Assembly (NCBI RefSeq): GCF_020179425.1
Contig: NZ_JAILYM010000005.1
Location: forward strand, 124,001-188,000
DNA: 64,000 bases
Reading direction: 5' to 3'
DNA from: Novosphingobium percolationis
Lineage (GTDB): Bacteria; Pseudomonadota; Alphaproteobacteria; Sphingomonadales; Sphingomonadaceae
The first letter of the stretch is position 1, and every line of letters starts with the position of its first letter. The notes beneath the pieces were generated by a model. It was not told where the DNA came from and did no database searches. It worked only from the letters and a program-made list of their open reading frames with translations. Shown piece after piece: positions 8,865-17,286 of this stretch. Position numbers and translations under genes: made by a program.

Positions 8865-9152
8865 CATATTGCTGTCGGCAGTCGTCTCAACATTCTCCAA
8901 CTTACCGGGCACGCCAGCGTCGTCCTCACTTTTGGGTCTGCCCGAAGATAGGTCCGAAACGCCGTATATAGAACGTTCTCGGCTTATCCAAGCCGCATAG
9001 CGCACAACTATGCTAGCAGAAGCTGGAAGTACACCAAACTAATGTTAGAATGACACCCAACTATGGTAAATGATATTCTCGATCATTACTAGCGAGGGCA
9101 GAAAAACCAGTCGATGCACCATACGTCGATTTACGAAGATTCACCACAAGTG
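8865..9152. other. AT-rich intergenic region upstream of the pyruvyl-transferase-like gene
   Basis: This ~290 bp stretch is visibly richer in A+T than the rest of the window, especially 9000-9160. It must hold the promoter of the 7485-8864 gene. I see no convincing gene or RNA structure in it. Confidence 0.5.
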
Positions 9153-10130
9153 TCAGATTTTCAACACGATCTTACCGACATGCTCGCCCGCTTCCATACG
9201 CGCGTGGGCGGCGGAGGCTTCCGCAAGGGGGAATGCGCGGTCCATCACCGGGCGTAGCGCGCCTTCGGCGACCAGCGGCCAGGCGTGTTCGAGAATTTCC
9301 TGCGCGAGCAGTGCCTTGAACGCGTTCGAGCGCGGGCGCAGGGTCGATCCGGTGAGCATCAGGCGGCGGCGCATGACTTCGGCCATGTTGATCTCCGCCT
9401 TGACCCCGCCCTGCACCGCGATGGTCACGTGGCGGCCATCGTCAGACAGGCACTTGAGGTTGCGCATCACGTACGCCCCCGCGACCATGTCGAGCACGAG
9501 GTCGACGCCCTTGCCCCCCGTGATCCGCGCCACTTCCTCGACGAAGTCGGTCGCCTTGTAGTCGATCGCGTAGGCGGCGCCGATCTCCAGCGCCTTGGCG
9601 CACTTGTCCGCACCGCCGCAAGTGACGATCACGGTCAGCCCGAACAGCCTGCCCAGCAGACACGCCATCGAGCCGATGCCGCTGGTGCCGCCGTGGACGA
9701 GAAGCGTCTCGCCCTCTCGGGCAAAGCCCCGTTCGAACACGTTGTGCCACACCGTGAACAGCGTTTCGGGCAGCGCGGCGGCCTGGTCCAGCGGCAGGCC
9801 ATCGGGCACGGGCAGGCACTGCGCGGCTTCGGCAAGGCAGTATTCGGCATAGCCGCCGCCCGCCACCAGCGCGCAGACAGCCTGCCCCGGCAGCACTTCG
9901 ACCACGCCTTCGCCAAGGGCCACGACCTGCCCCGAAACTTCCAGCCCCGGCAGCGGCGATGCGCCCGGCGGCGGGGGATAGAAGCCCTGGCGCTGGATCA
10001 CGTCGGGTCGGTTCACGCCCGCGAAGGCCACCCGGATAAGCACCTGGCCGGGGCCGGGGCGCGGGGTGGGCACGGTCTCGGGCCGCAGCACTTCAGGGCC
10101 GCCGGGCGCGTCGAAGCCGATCGCGGTCAT
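9153..10130 (-). CDS. NAD(P)H quinone oxidoreductase, PIG3-type medium-chain reductase
   Basis: A 325-residue zinc-free member of the MDR superfamily. It starts MTAIGFDAPGGPEVL, the standard quinone-oxidoreductase opening, which is why ATG 10130 is preferred to ATG 10151. Other markers are AFAGVNRPDVIQRQG, PLPGLEVSGQV, the cofactor-binding VHGGTSGIGSMACLLGRLFG (Rossmann Gly motif), and the C-terminal GKIVLKI. It likely reduces quinones or enones with NADPH in the cytoplasm. Its start faces the DUF1192 gene across a ~125 bp divergent gap. Confidence 0.9.
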   Translation of the reverse strand: MTAIGFDAPGGPEVLRPETVPTPRPGPGQVLIRVAFAGVNRPDVIQRQGFYPPPPGASPLPGLEVSGQVVALGEGVVEVLPGQAVCALVAGGGYAEYCLAEAAQCLPVPDGLPLDQAAALPETLFTVWHNVFERGFAREGETLLVHGGTSGIGSMACLLGRLFGLTVIVTCGGADKCAKALEIGAAYAIDYKATDFVEEVARITGGKGVDLVLDMVAGAYVMRNLKCLSDDGRHVTIAVQGGVKAEINMAEVMRRRLMLTGSTLRPRSNAFKALLAQEILEHAWPLVAEGALRPVMDRAFPLAEASAAHARMEAGEHVGKIVLKI

Positions 10131-10255
10131 CGTAGCCGGAACAGAAAGCATTCTTCGCCAAGCCCCCATTGCGTGACAGCCGACCCGCCCCTTTCTTTTC
10201 CCTACCCACGCGCCCGGTTGACAGCAAGCCGCGAGCGGCCACATTGTCAGCCGGA

Positions 10256-10471
10256 ATGGACCTTGAAGAGCGCCCGCGCCCCCGGGGGGACCTGGCCAGC
10301 CAGCTGGCCACCGAATCGCTCGACTCGCTGAGTCACGATGAACTGAACGCGCGCATCGGCCTGCTGGAACTGGAAATCATGCGCACCGTCGCCCATCGCG
10401 ACAAAGCCAGCGCCCACCGCGCCGCAGCCGAGGCCCTGTTCCGATCGCCGCCCGACAGGTCCGCCTCATGA
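10256..10471 (+). CDS. DUF1192 small protein
   Basis: A 71-residue protein matching the alphaproteobacterial DUF1192 pattern: a short N-terminal tail ending in L-SLSHDELNARI, then a helical segment LLELEIMRTVAHRDKASAHRAAAEALF, probably a coiled coil. Function is unknown. It lies between a divergent quinone reductase and clpA, about 215 bp upstream of the clpA start. Confidence 0.8.
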   Translation: MDLEERPRPRGDLASQLATESLDSLSHDELNARIGLLELEIMRTVAHRDKASAHRAAAEALFRSPPDRSAS

Positions 10472-10684
10472 TTGCCGCCGCCCTTCACCTTCGCGGGCGG
10501 CATCCCCATATCGCAATCGCAGACGCCCCTGCCTGTCCGGCCCGCGCCCATCCAGCCTGCGCCCGCCCGGCATTGGTTGCCGCCCGTGCATTCGGTTTAG
10601 CCGCGGTTAAGCAGAAGCATGTTCATCTCCCGCAAGGGGTCACCCCGGCGACCGGATCGTCCGGCAGCCCGAGAAAGTAGGTCT

Positions 10685-13048
10685 ATGCCAAGTTTCGCCC
10701 AGAGCCTTGAGAAGACGCTTCACGCCGCGCTCAGCAACGCTTCCGAGCGCAGCCACGAATACGCGACTCTCGAGCATCTCCTCCTTGCGCTGATCGACGA
10801 TCCCGATGCGGCGCAGGTCATGCAGGCCTGCGGCGTGGATCTGGGCGACCTGGGCGACGTGGTGCGCCAGTACCTCGACCAGGAATACCAGTCGCTCAAG
10901 ACGCAGGACAAGGCCGACCCCCAGCCCACCGCCGGGTTCCAGCGCGTGATCCAGCGCGCAATCCTGCACGTCCAGTCGAGCGGCAAGGGCACCGTCACCG
11001 GCGCCAACGTGCTGGTCGCGCTGTTCTCCGAGCGCGATTCCTACGCGGTCTATTTCCTTCAGCAGCAGGACATGAGCCGCCTGGACGCGGTCAGCTACAT
11101 CAGCCACGGCATCGGCAAGGGCGGCCGCCAGGTCGAAAACCGCAATCCCAAGGGTGCGGAAGAAGAAACCCCCAAGCCCGAGGAAAAGGCCGAGGCCAAG
11201 GGTGCGAAGAAGGATTCCGCGCTCGACCAGTTCACCGTCAACCTCAACGAGAAGGCGCTGGCCGGAAAGGTCGATCCGCTGATCGGGCGCGGGCCGGAAG
11301 TGGATCGTACGATCCAGATCCTGTGCCGCCGCAGCAAGAACAACCCGCTCTATGTGGGCGATCCGGGCGTGGGCAAGACCGCCATCGCCGAAGGGCTTGC
11401 GCGCAAGATCGTCGAAGGCGACGTGCCCGAGGTGCTGAGCGAAGCGGTGATCTATTCGCTCGACATGGGCGCGCTGCTGGCTGGCACCCGCTATCGCGGC
11501 GATTTCGAGGAACGGCTGAAGCAGGTCGTTTCCGAGCTGGAAAAGATGCCGCACGCGATCCTGTTCATCGACGAGATCCACACCGTGATCGGCGCCGGCG
11601 CGACCAGCGGCGGCGCGATGGACGCCTCCAACCTGCTCAAGCCTGCGCTGAGCGGCGGCACCATCCGCTGCATCGGCTCGACCACCTACAAGGAGTTCCG
11701 CAACCACTTCGAAAAGGACCGCGCGCTGCTGCGGCGCTTCCAGAAGATCGACGTGAACGAACCCACGGTCGAGGACACGATCAAGATCCTGAAGGGTCTG
11801 CGCACCGCGTTCGAGGAACACCACAAGGTCAAGTACACGCCCGAGGCGATCAAGACCGCGGTGGAACTGTCGGCGCGCTACATCAACGACCGCAAGCTGC
11901 CCGACAAGGCGATCGACGTGATCGACGAAGTCGGCGCGATGCAGATGCTGGTGCCACCTTCGAAGCGCAAGAAGACCATCACCGCGCGCGAGATCGAACA
12001 GGTCATCGCGACCATGGCGCGCATCCCGCCCAAGTCGGTGTCGAGCGACGACAAGAAGGTGCTCGAACACCTCGAACGCGACCTCAAGCGGCTCGTGTTC
12101 GGGCAGGACAAGGCGATCGAGGTTCTGTCGAGCGCCATGAAGCTCAGCCGCGCGGGCCTGCGCGATCCGGACAAGCCGATCGGCTCGTTCCTGTTCTCGG
12201 GCCCCACCGGCGTCGGCAAGACCGAAGTCGCGCGCAGTCTTGCCCAGATCATGGGCATCCCGCTGCAGCGCTTCGACATGTCGGAATACATGGAGCGCCA
12301 CTCGGTCAGCCGCCTGATCGGTGCGCCTCCGGGCTATGTCGGGTTCGACCAGGGCGGTCTGCTCACCGATGCCATCGACCAGCAGCCGCATTGCGTCCTG
12401 CTTCTCGACGAAATCGAAAAGGCGCACCCCGATCTGTTCAACATCCTGTTGCAGGTGATGGACAATGGCCGCCTCACCGACCACCACGGCAAAACGGTCG
12501 ATTTCCGCAACGTGGTGCTCGTGATGACCACCAATGCGGGCGCGTCGGACATGGCGCGGCAGGGCATCGGCTTTGGCGACGTGTCCAAGGCGGATGCGGG
12601 CGACGAGGCGGTGAAGAAGATGTTCACCCCCGAATTCCGCAACCGTCTCGATGCGATCGTGCCGTTCGGCTACCTGCCGCCCGAAGTCGTCAGCCGGGTG
12701 GTGGACAAGTTCATCCTCCAGCTCGAACTCCAGCTGGCCGAACAGAACGTCCACATCCAGTTCGACAGCGACGCGCGCAGCTGGCTGGCCAAGCGCGGCT
12801 ATGACAAGCTCTATGGCGCGCGCCCGATGGCGCGGCTGATCCAGGAGAAGGTCAAGAAACCGCTGGCCGAGGAGCTGCTGTTCGGGAAGCTCGCCAACGG
12901 TGGCGAAGTCCACGTCAGCCTCAAGGGCGAGGACGAAGGCCTGTCCTTCGAACTGACCCCGGCGGCGCCCAAGCTGGTCAAGAAGAAGGCCCGCAAGGGC
13001 AAGGCGGGCGACGCCGCCGCCGAGGAGCCCAACGCCGACGAGGCGTGA
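10685..13048 (+). CDS. clpA: ATP-dependent Clp protease ATP-binding subunit ClpA
   Basis: A 787-residue AAA+ unfoldase that feeds substrates to the ClpP peptidase. Domain order: N-terminal Clp_N repeats (MPSFAQSLEKTLHAAL, ATLEHLLLALIDD), a charged linker (~residues 145-175), AAA-1 with Walker A GDPGVGKTAIAEG and Walker B LFIDEIH, AAA-2 with GPTGVGKTEVARSL and LLLDEIEKAHPD, and a Lys/Ala-rich C-terminal tail. The lack of a long middle coiled coil distinguishes it from ClpB. ATG 10685 gives the family N-terminus. The adaptor gene clpS, often upstream, is not in this window. A terminator follows directly. Confidence 0.97.
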   Translation: MPSFAQSLEKTLHAALSNASERSHEYATLEHLLLALIDDPDAAQVMQACGVDLGDLGDVVRQYLDQEYQSLKTQDKADPQPTAGFQRVIQRAILHVQSSGKGTVTGANVLVALFSERDSYAVYFLQQQDMSRLDAVSYISHGIGKGGRQVENRNPKGAEEETPKPEEKAEAKGAKKDSALDQFTVNLNEKALAGKVDPLIGRGPEVDRTIQILCRRSKNNPLYVGDPGVGKTAIAEGLARKIVEGDVPEVLSEAVIYSLDMGALLAGTRYRGDFEERLKQVVSELEKMPHAILFIDEIHTVIGAGATSGGAMDASNLLKPALSGGTIRCIGSTTYKEFRNHFEKDRALLRRFQKIDVNEPTVEDTIKILKGLRTAFEEHHKVKYTPEAIKTAVELSARYINDRKLPDKAIDVIDEVGAMQMLVPPSKRKKTITAREIEQVIATMARIPPKSVSSDDKKVLEHLERDLKRLVFGQDKAIEVLSSAMKLSRAGLRDPDKPIGSFLFSGPTGVGKTEVARSLAQIMGIPLQRFDMSEYMERHSVSRLIGAPPGYVGFDQGGLLTDAIDQQPHCVLLLDEIEKAHPDLFNILLQVMDNGRLTDHHGKTVDFRNVVLVMTTNAGASDMARQGIGFGDVSKADAGDEAVKKMFTPEFRNRLDAIVPFGYLPPEVVSRVVDKFILQLELQLAEQNVHIQFDSDARSWLAKRGYDKLYGARPMARLIQEKVKKPLAEELLFGKLANGGEVHVSLKGEDEGLSFELTPAAPKLVKKKARKGKAGDAAAEEPNADEA

Positions 13049-13071
13049 GCTTTCAGATGTGAATACCCCCG

Positions 13072-13102
13072 AAAGGGCGGCGGGAAACCGCCGCCCTTTT
13101 TC
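13072..13102 (+). terminator. rho-independent terminator after clpA
   Basis: An 11-bp GC stem, AAGGGCGGCGG (13073-13083) with CCGCCGCCCTT (13088-13098), a GAAA loop and a trailing T run. Confidence 0.9.
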
Positions 13103-13212
13103 GTTGGGGCACGTGATTCCTCCCCCTCCCCGTGCCGGGAGGAGCCGCATCATCATCTCCCTTCCCGAAATCCCGTCTGGAACCGCCGCCCCCATTGCGC
13201 CATTCCTGTTGC

Positions 13213-14217
13213 ATGGCAGGCGACTTCGCGTGGATCAGGCCCGAACCGCACGGCATCCACGTGGTGCCCGCCGATGCGTGGATCGATCCGGCGCGACCTG
13301 TCGAACGCGCGCTCGTCACCCACGGCCACGCCGACCATGCGCGCGGCGGGCACGGCCATGTCTTCGCGACGCCCGAAACGCTGGCGATCATGGGCCTGCG
13401 CTATGGCGGGGCGGCGCGTGAAACGCCCGTCGCCTATGGCGAGCGCATCGCGCTGCAAGGCGGGGTGTTCGCCACGTTCGTGCCTGCGGGCCACGTGCTG
13501 GGGTCCGCGCAGATCCTGCTCGAACATGGCGGTGAGCGGGTTGTCGTCACGGGCGACTACAAGCGCCTTTCCGATCCGACCTGCGCGCCGTTCCAGCCGG
13601 TGGCGTGCGATATCTTCATCACCGAGGCCACCTTCGGCCTGCCGGTGTTCCGCCATCCGCCCATCGCGGAGGAAATCGCCAGGTTGACCGGCGCGCTCGC
13701 CGCCAATCCGACGCGCTGCGTGGCGGTCGGCGCCTATGCGCTGGGCAAGGCGCAGCGGCTGATCGCCGAATTGCGCGCCGCCGGATACACCGCGCCCATC
13801 TTCCTGCACGGCGCGATGGAGAGGATGTGTCGGCTCTATGCCGACTACGGCATCGATCTGGGCGATCTGCGGCTGGTGGCCGATGCCCCCAAGGGAGCGC
13901 TCGAAGGGCAGATCGTGATCGCCCCGCCCTCGGCGCTCAACGATCGCTGGAGCCGCCGCCTGCCAGAGCCCATCACCGCCATGGCGTCAGGGTGGATGCG
14001 CGTGCGCCAGCGCGCCCGCCAGCGCAACGTCGAGCTGCCGCTGGTGATCTCCGACCATGCCGACTGGGACGAGCTGACCGCCACCATCGCGGAGGTGAAC
14101 CCGCACGAAACCTGGATCACCCATGGCCGCGAGGAAGCGCTGCTGCGCTGGTGCCAGCTGAACCAGCGGCGGGCCCGCGCGCTGGCGCTGGTGGGCTACG
14201 AGGATGAGGACGACTGA
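13213..14217 (+). CDS. ligase-associated DNA exonuclease (metallo-beta-lactamase fold)
   Basis: A 334-residue protein of the metallo-beta-lactamase/beta-CASP nuclease family found beside ATP-dependent DNA ligases. The metal motif H37-G-H-A-D-H42 is clear, followed by GHVLGSAQILLE, VVTGDYKR, an ITEATFGLP motif and the C-terminal VISDHADWDEL and WITHGREEALL segments. The ATG at 13213 opens with a family-like FAWIRPEPHGIHV stretch. It overlaps the ligase start (TGATG), so the two are translated together. The expected role is trimming DNA ends before ligation; this is inferred from the family. Confidence 0.92.
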   Translation: MAGDFAWIRPEPHGIHVVPADAWIDPARPVERALVTHGHADHARGGHGHVFATPETLAIMGLRYGGAARETPVAYGERIALQGGVFATFVPAGHVLGSAQILLEHGGERVVVTGDYKRLSDPTCAPFQPVACDIFITEATFGLPVFRHPPIAEEIARLTGALAANPTRCVAVGAYALGKAQRLIAELRAAGYTAPIFLHGAMERMCRLYADYGIDLGDLRLVADAPKGALEGQIVIAPPSALNDRWSRRLPEPITAMASGWMRVRQRARQRNVELPLVISDHADWDELTATIAEVNPHETWITHGREEALLRWCQLNQRRARALALVGYEDEDD

Positions 14218-15839
14218 TGGAGCGCTTCGCCGCCCTGATCGACGCGCTCGTCTATACCCGCAGCCGCAACGGCAAGCTGGCGCTGATCGCGCAGTACTTG
14301 CGCGAGACGCCCGATCCCGATCGGGGCTGGGCGCTGGCGGCGCTGACCGACGGGCTGGACTTCCCGGCGGTCAAGGCGGGCACGGTGCGCGCGCTGATGG
14401 AGACCCGCGTGGACGAAGTGCTGTGGACGCTCAGCCGCGATTACGTGGGCGACACCGCCGAAACCGCCAGCCTGCTCTGGCCCGAGCCGCCGAACGAACA
14501 GGCCCCGCCGCCCTCGGTATCCGAAGTGGTCGCGCTGCTCCACCACGCCACGCGGGCAACCGCGCCCACGCTGCTGGCAGGGCTGCTCGACCGGCTCGAC
14601 GCCAATGGCCGCTACGCGCTGCTCAAGCTGGCGACGGGGGCCATGCGCATCGGCATTTCCGCGCGGCTGGCCAAGGTCGCGTTTGCGCAGGCCTTTGACG
14701 TCAGCGTGGATGAAGTAGAGGAATACTGGCACGGACAGGCCGCGCCCTATCTGCCACTGTTCGACTGGGCGGCCGGCAAGGCCGAGCCGCCGCGCACCGA
14801 CCTGCTGCCGCTGTTCCGCCCCTTCATGCTGGCGCACCCGCTGGAAGACGGCGCTGACGTCAGTCTGGCCGACTATGCTGCCGAATGGAAATGGGACGGC
14901 ATCCGCGTCCAGCTCGTCCATGTGAATGGCGAGAGCCGCGTCTATTCGCGCAGCGGCGACGACATTTCGGGCAGCTTTCCCGAGATCGCCGCCGCCTTGC
15001 AGATCCCCGCCGTGCTCGATGGCGAACTGCTGGTGCGTGGGGATCACCAGGGCGGCGCGGAAGGCGGCGCGGCGAGCTTCAACGCGCTGCAGCAGCGGCT
15101 GGGGCGCAAGGCCCCTTCGGCGCGGATGCTCGCCGATTACCCCGCCTTCGTCCGGCTCTACGACGTGCTGATCGACGGGGGCGAGGACGTGCGCGACCAA
15201 GCGTGGGAGCAGCGCCGCGCGCGACTGGAAGCGTTGGTGCCCCGGCTCGATCCGCTGCGCTTCGACCTGTCGCAGGTGATCGACGCCGCCGACATGGACG
15301 CGCTGGCGCAGATCCGCAGCCTTGCGCGCGATGCCGCGATCGAAGGCGTGATGCTCAAGCGGCGCACATCGCCTTATGTCGCCGGGCGGCGCACCGGGCT
15401 GTGGTACAAGTGGAAGCGCGATCCGCTGCTGGTCGATTGCGTGCTGATGTATGCGCAGCGTGGCAGCGGCAAGCGATCGTCGTTCCATTCGGACTTCACC
15501 TTCGGCTGCTGGGACGGCGATCCCGATGCCGGGGCGGAGCTGCTGCCGGTGGGCAAGGCCTATTTCGGCTTCACCGATACCGAGCTGAAATGGCTCGATT
15601 CCTGGGTGCGCCAGCACACCATCGCGCGCTTCGGCCCGGTGCGCGAAACCGACAAGTCGCTGGTGTTCGAGGTCGCCTTCGATTCGGTCCACGCCAGCCG
15701 CCGCCACAAGTCCGGGGTCGCCATGCGCTTTCCCCGCATCAGCCGCATCCGCGCCGACAAGCCCGCGCACGAGGCCGACCGGCTGGCCACGCTCAAGGCG
15801 ATGATCGCCGATCCTGCCCCGGTCGGTGGCAAGACTTGA
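14217..15839 (+). CDS. ATP-dependent DNA ligase (LigB/C type, partner of the exonuclease)
   Basis: A 540-residue ATP-dependent ligase of the kind annotated as cisplatin-resistance-type ATP-dependent DNA ligase. It has an N-terminal helical DNA-binding region (to ~residue 200), then adenylation motif I K225 in EWKWDGIRVQL, motif Ia YSRSGDDIS, motif III FVRLYDVL, motif IV EGVMLKRRTSPYVAG, motif V WYKWKRDPL, and an OB-fold ending in a RFPRISRIRADK motif VI. It seals nicks via a ligase-AMP intermediate and is separate from the essential NAD-dependent LigA. It forms a two-gene unit with the upstream nuclease; the DEXH helicase that often accompanies them is not adjacent here. Confidence 0.94.
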   Translation: MERFAALIDALVYTRSRNGKLALIAQYLRETPDPDRGWALAALTDGLDFPAVKAGTVRALMETRVDEVLWTLSRDYVGDTAETASLLWPEPPNEQAPPPSVSEVVALLHHATRATAPTLLAGLLDRLDANGRYALLKLATGAMRIGISARLAKVAFAQAFDVSVDEVEEYWHGQAAPYLPLFDWAAGKAEPPRTDLLPLFRPFMLAHPLEDGADVSLADYAAEWKWDGIRVQLVHVNGESRVYSRSGDDISGSFPEIAAALQIPAVLDGELLVRGDHQGGAEGGAASFNALQQRLGRKAPSARMLADYPAFVRLYDVLIDGGEDVRDQAWEQRRARLEALVPRLDPLRFDLSQVIDAADMDALAQIRSLARDAAIEGVMLKRRTSPYVAGRRTGLWYKWKRDPLLVDCVLMYAQRGSGKRSSFHSDFTFGCWDGDPDAGAELLPVGKAYFGFTDTELKWLDSWVRQHTIARFGPVRETDKSLVFEVAFDSVHASRRHKSGVAMRFPRISRIRADKPAHEADRLATLKAMIADPAPVGGKT

Positions 15840-15908
15840 TCGGGATCAATTTTGCAGAGAGGCAGCGAGCCTAGACTGCTGGTTTGATCCCAGCTTCGGA
15901 GAATCCCC

Positions 15909-16331
15909 TTGGCCACCCAAGCCGACAATGCCACCGCCGACCCCGCTGCCGCCCCGCGCAGCCCGTTCGAGCGCATCGGCGGCCACGAGGCGATGCACCG
16001 CATCACCGAACGCTTCTACGACCTGATGGAAAACGCGCCGGAATATGCCGAGCTGCGCGCGATGCACGCGCCCGATCTCGCGCCGATGCGCGCCTCGCTG
16101 CCGTCGTTCCTCGCGGGATGGGCCGGTGGCCCGCGCGACTGGTTCAATGCCAATCCCGGCAAGTGCATGGTCTCGATGCATTCCCCCTTCGCGATCGACC
16201 GCAACACCGCGGGCCAGTGGGCCGAGGCGATGCAGCGCGCGATCCGGGAAAGCGAGGTCGCCGACCGCGAGATCGCCGATGCCATGGCCGACGTGCTCGC
16301 CAACATGGCGCGGGGCATGGCCAAGGGCTGA
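15909..16331 (+). CDS. group II truncated haemoglobin
   Basis: A 140-residue 2-on-2 globin. Visible landmarks are RIGGHEAMHRITERFYDLM (helices A/B, with the B10 Tyr in the FY pair), the Phe/Gly/Pro turn LAGWAGGPRDW (group II has a Trp here) and the proximal His at residue 91 in VSMHSPFAI. An N-terminal ~18-residue low-complexity tail precedes the globin fold. The start is a TTG with GGAGA 7 bases upstream. It probably binds O2 or NO; the exact role is not readable from sequence. Confidence 0.88.
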   Translation: MATQADNATADPAAAPRSPFERIGGHEAMHRITERFYDLMENAPEYAELRAMHAPDLAPMRASLPSFLAGWAGGPRDWFNANPGKCMVSMHSPFAIDRNTAGQWAEAMQRAIRESEVADREIADAMADVLANMARGMAKG

Positions 16332-16382
16332 GGGCCAAGGCCTGATGGTGACGCGGGCGGCGTGGCGCGCTAGCCTGCCACG

Positions 16383-17024
16383 ATGATCACCCACGATCGC
16401 GCCCGCCGCCGCTTCGCCATCGCGCTCGCCGCGCTGGCGGGCTTCGTCGATGCCGTGGGCTTCCTGTCGGCGGGCGGCTACTTCGTCTCGTTCATGTCCG
16501 GCAACACCACGCGGCTGGCCGTGCTGCTGGCGACCGATCCCCTGCGCGCGGTAACGCCCTTGCTGCTGATCGCCGGATTCGTCGCGGGCGTCATCCTGGG
16601 CTCGCTGGTCGCGCACCACGCGGACCGCTGGCGCAAGGCGGCCTTGCTTGGGGTCGTCGCGGGGCTTCTGCTGGCGGCGGCCATCGCCAGGACGATAGGC
16701 CTGCCAGTCGCCATGCTGGCGGCGATGGTGTTGGCGATGGGCGCGATCAACGCCATGTTCCAGCGCGATGGCGAAGTCTCGATCGGGCTGACGTACATGA
16801 CCGGCGCGCTGGTCAAGCTGGGGCAAGGACTCGCCGCGCGCCTGTTGGGCCAACCGCGCAAGGGCTGGCCCGCCTGGGGCCTCTTATGGACCGGCCTGCT
16901 CGGCGGGGCCGTTTTGGGCGCGCTGATGCAGGATCGTGCGCCGCTGGCCTGCTTGTGGCTCGCCACCGGCTGGGCACTTGCGCTGCTGCCAATCGCGGTG
17001 CGCCTGCCGGCGGACAACGACTAG
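16383..17024 (+). CDS. DUF1275 (YoaK-like) membrane protein
   Basis: A 213-residue hydrophobic protein with six predicted membrane segments. The DUF1275 signature is clear: AGFVDAVGFLSAGGYFVSFMSGNTTRL at the start and GLTYMTGALVKLGQGLA in the second half. Function is unknown. Its TAG stop lies inside the CTAG that flanks the adjoining inverted-repeat element. Confidence 0.9.
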   Translation: MITHDRARRRFAIALAALAGFVDAVGFLSAGGYFVSFMSGNTTRLAVLLATDPLRAVTPLLLIAGFVAGVILGSLVAHHADRWRKAALLGVVAGLLLAAAIARTIGLPVAMLAAMVLAMGAINAMFQRDGEVSIGLTYMTGALVKLGQGLAARLLGQPRKGWPAWGLLWTGLLGGAVLGALMQDRAPLACLWLATGWALALLPIAVRLPADND

Positions 17025-17286
17025 GCCGTAAACTCATAACCGGCGCCATCGAGGTTTGAGGCAGAAGGGCCAGGTGCAAGGAAGGAAAGTGCAGGAATAT
17101 GTTGATATTTCAAGCTTTCCTGACGCGGCAGATGGCCCTTCTGGTCAAATCCCTGCGGGACGCCAAAATGGCTTCCATCTCGAACCAAGCCGCCCTTGGA
17201 AGGGCAACCAGCCCTCCCTGCGGGCGCCTTGGCCCGAGCTGTTTGCCATTTTGGCGCCTCGATGGTGCCGGTTATGAGTTTACGGC
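17025..17286. mobile_element. 262 bp MITE-like element with 30-bp terminal inverted repeats and CTAG flanks
   Basis: The ends 17025-17054 and 17257-17286 are inverted repeats matching at 29 of 30 positions (beginning GCCGTAAACTCATAACCGGC). Both are flanked directly by CTAG (17021-17024 and 17287-17290), as for a 4-bp target duplication. Inside are two more inverted repeats: AGAAGGGCCA (17063-17072) with TGGCCCTTCT (17133-17142), and CGCCAAAATGGC (17161-17172) with GCCATTTTGGCG (17245-17256). The element could fold into a three-armed structure. There is no transposase. CTAG-type targets are used by IS5-group elements, so it may be mobilised by one; that link is inference. Confidence 0.75.

Noticed and set aside
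10468..10680. A 70-codon frame between DUF1192 and clpA
   Set aside because: It overlaps the DUF1192 stop in an ATGA but its protein is Ala/Pro/Arg/His-rich with no family likeness; more probably leader sequence of clpA.
10640..13195. An 851-codon open frame on the minus strand opposite clpA
   Set aside because: High-GC coding DNA leaves long open antisense frames. The translation has no recognisable domains and is rich in Arg/His/Leu, while the plus strand is an intact ClpA.
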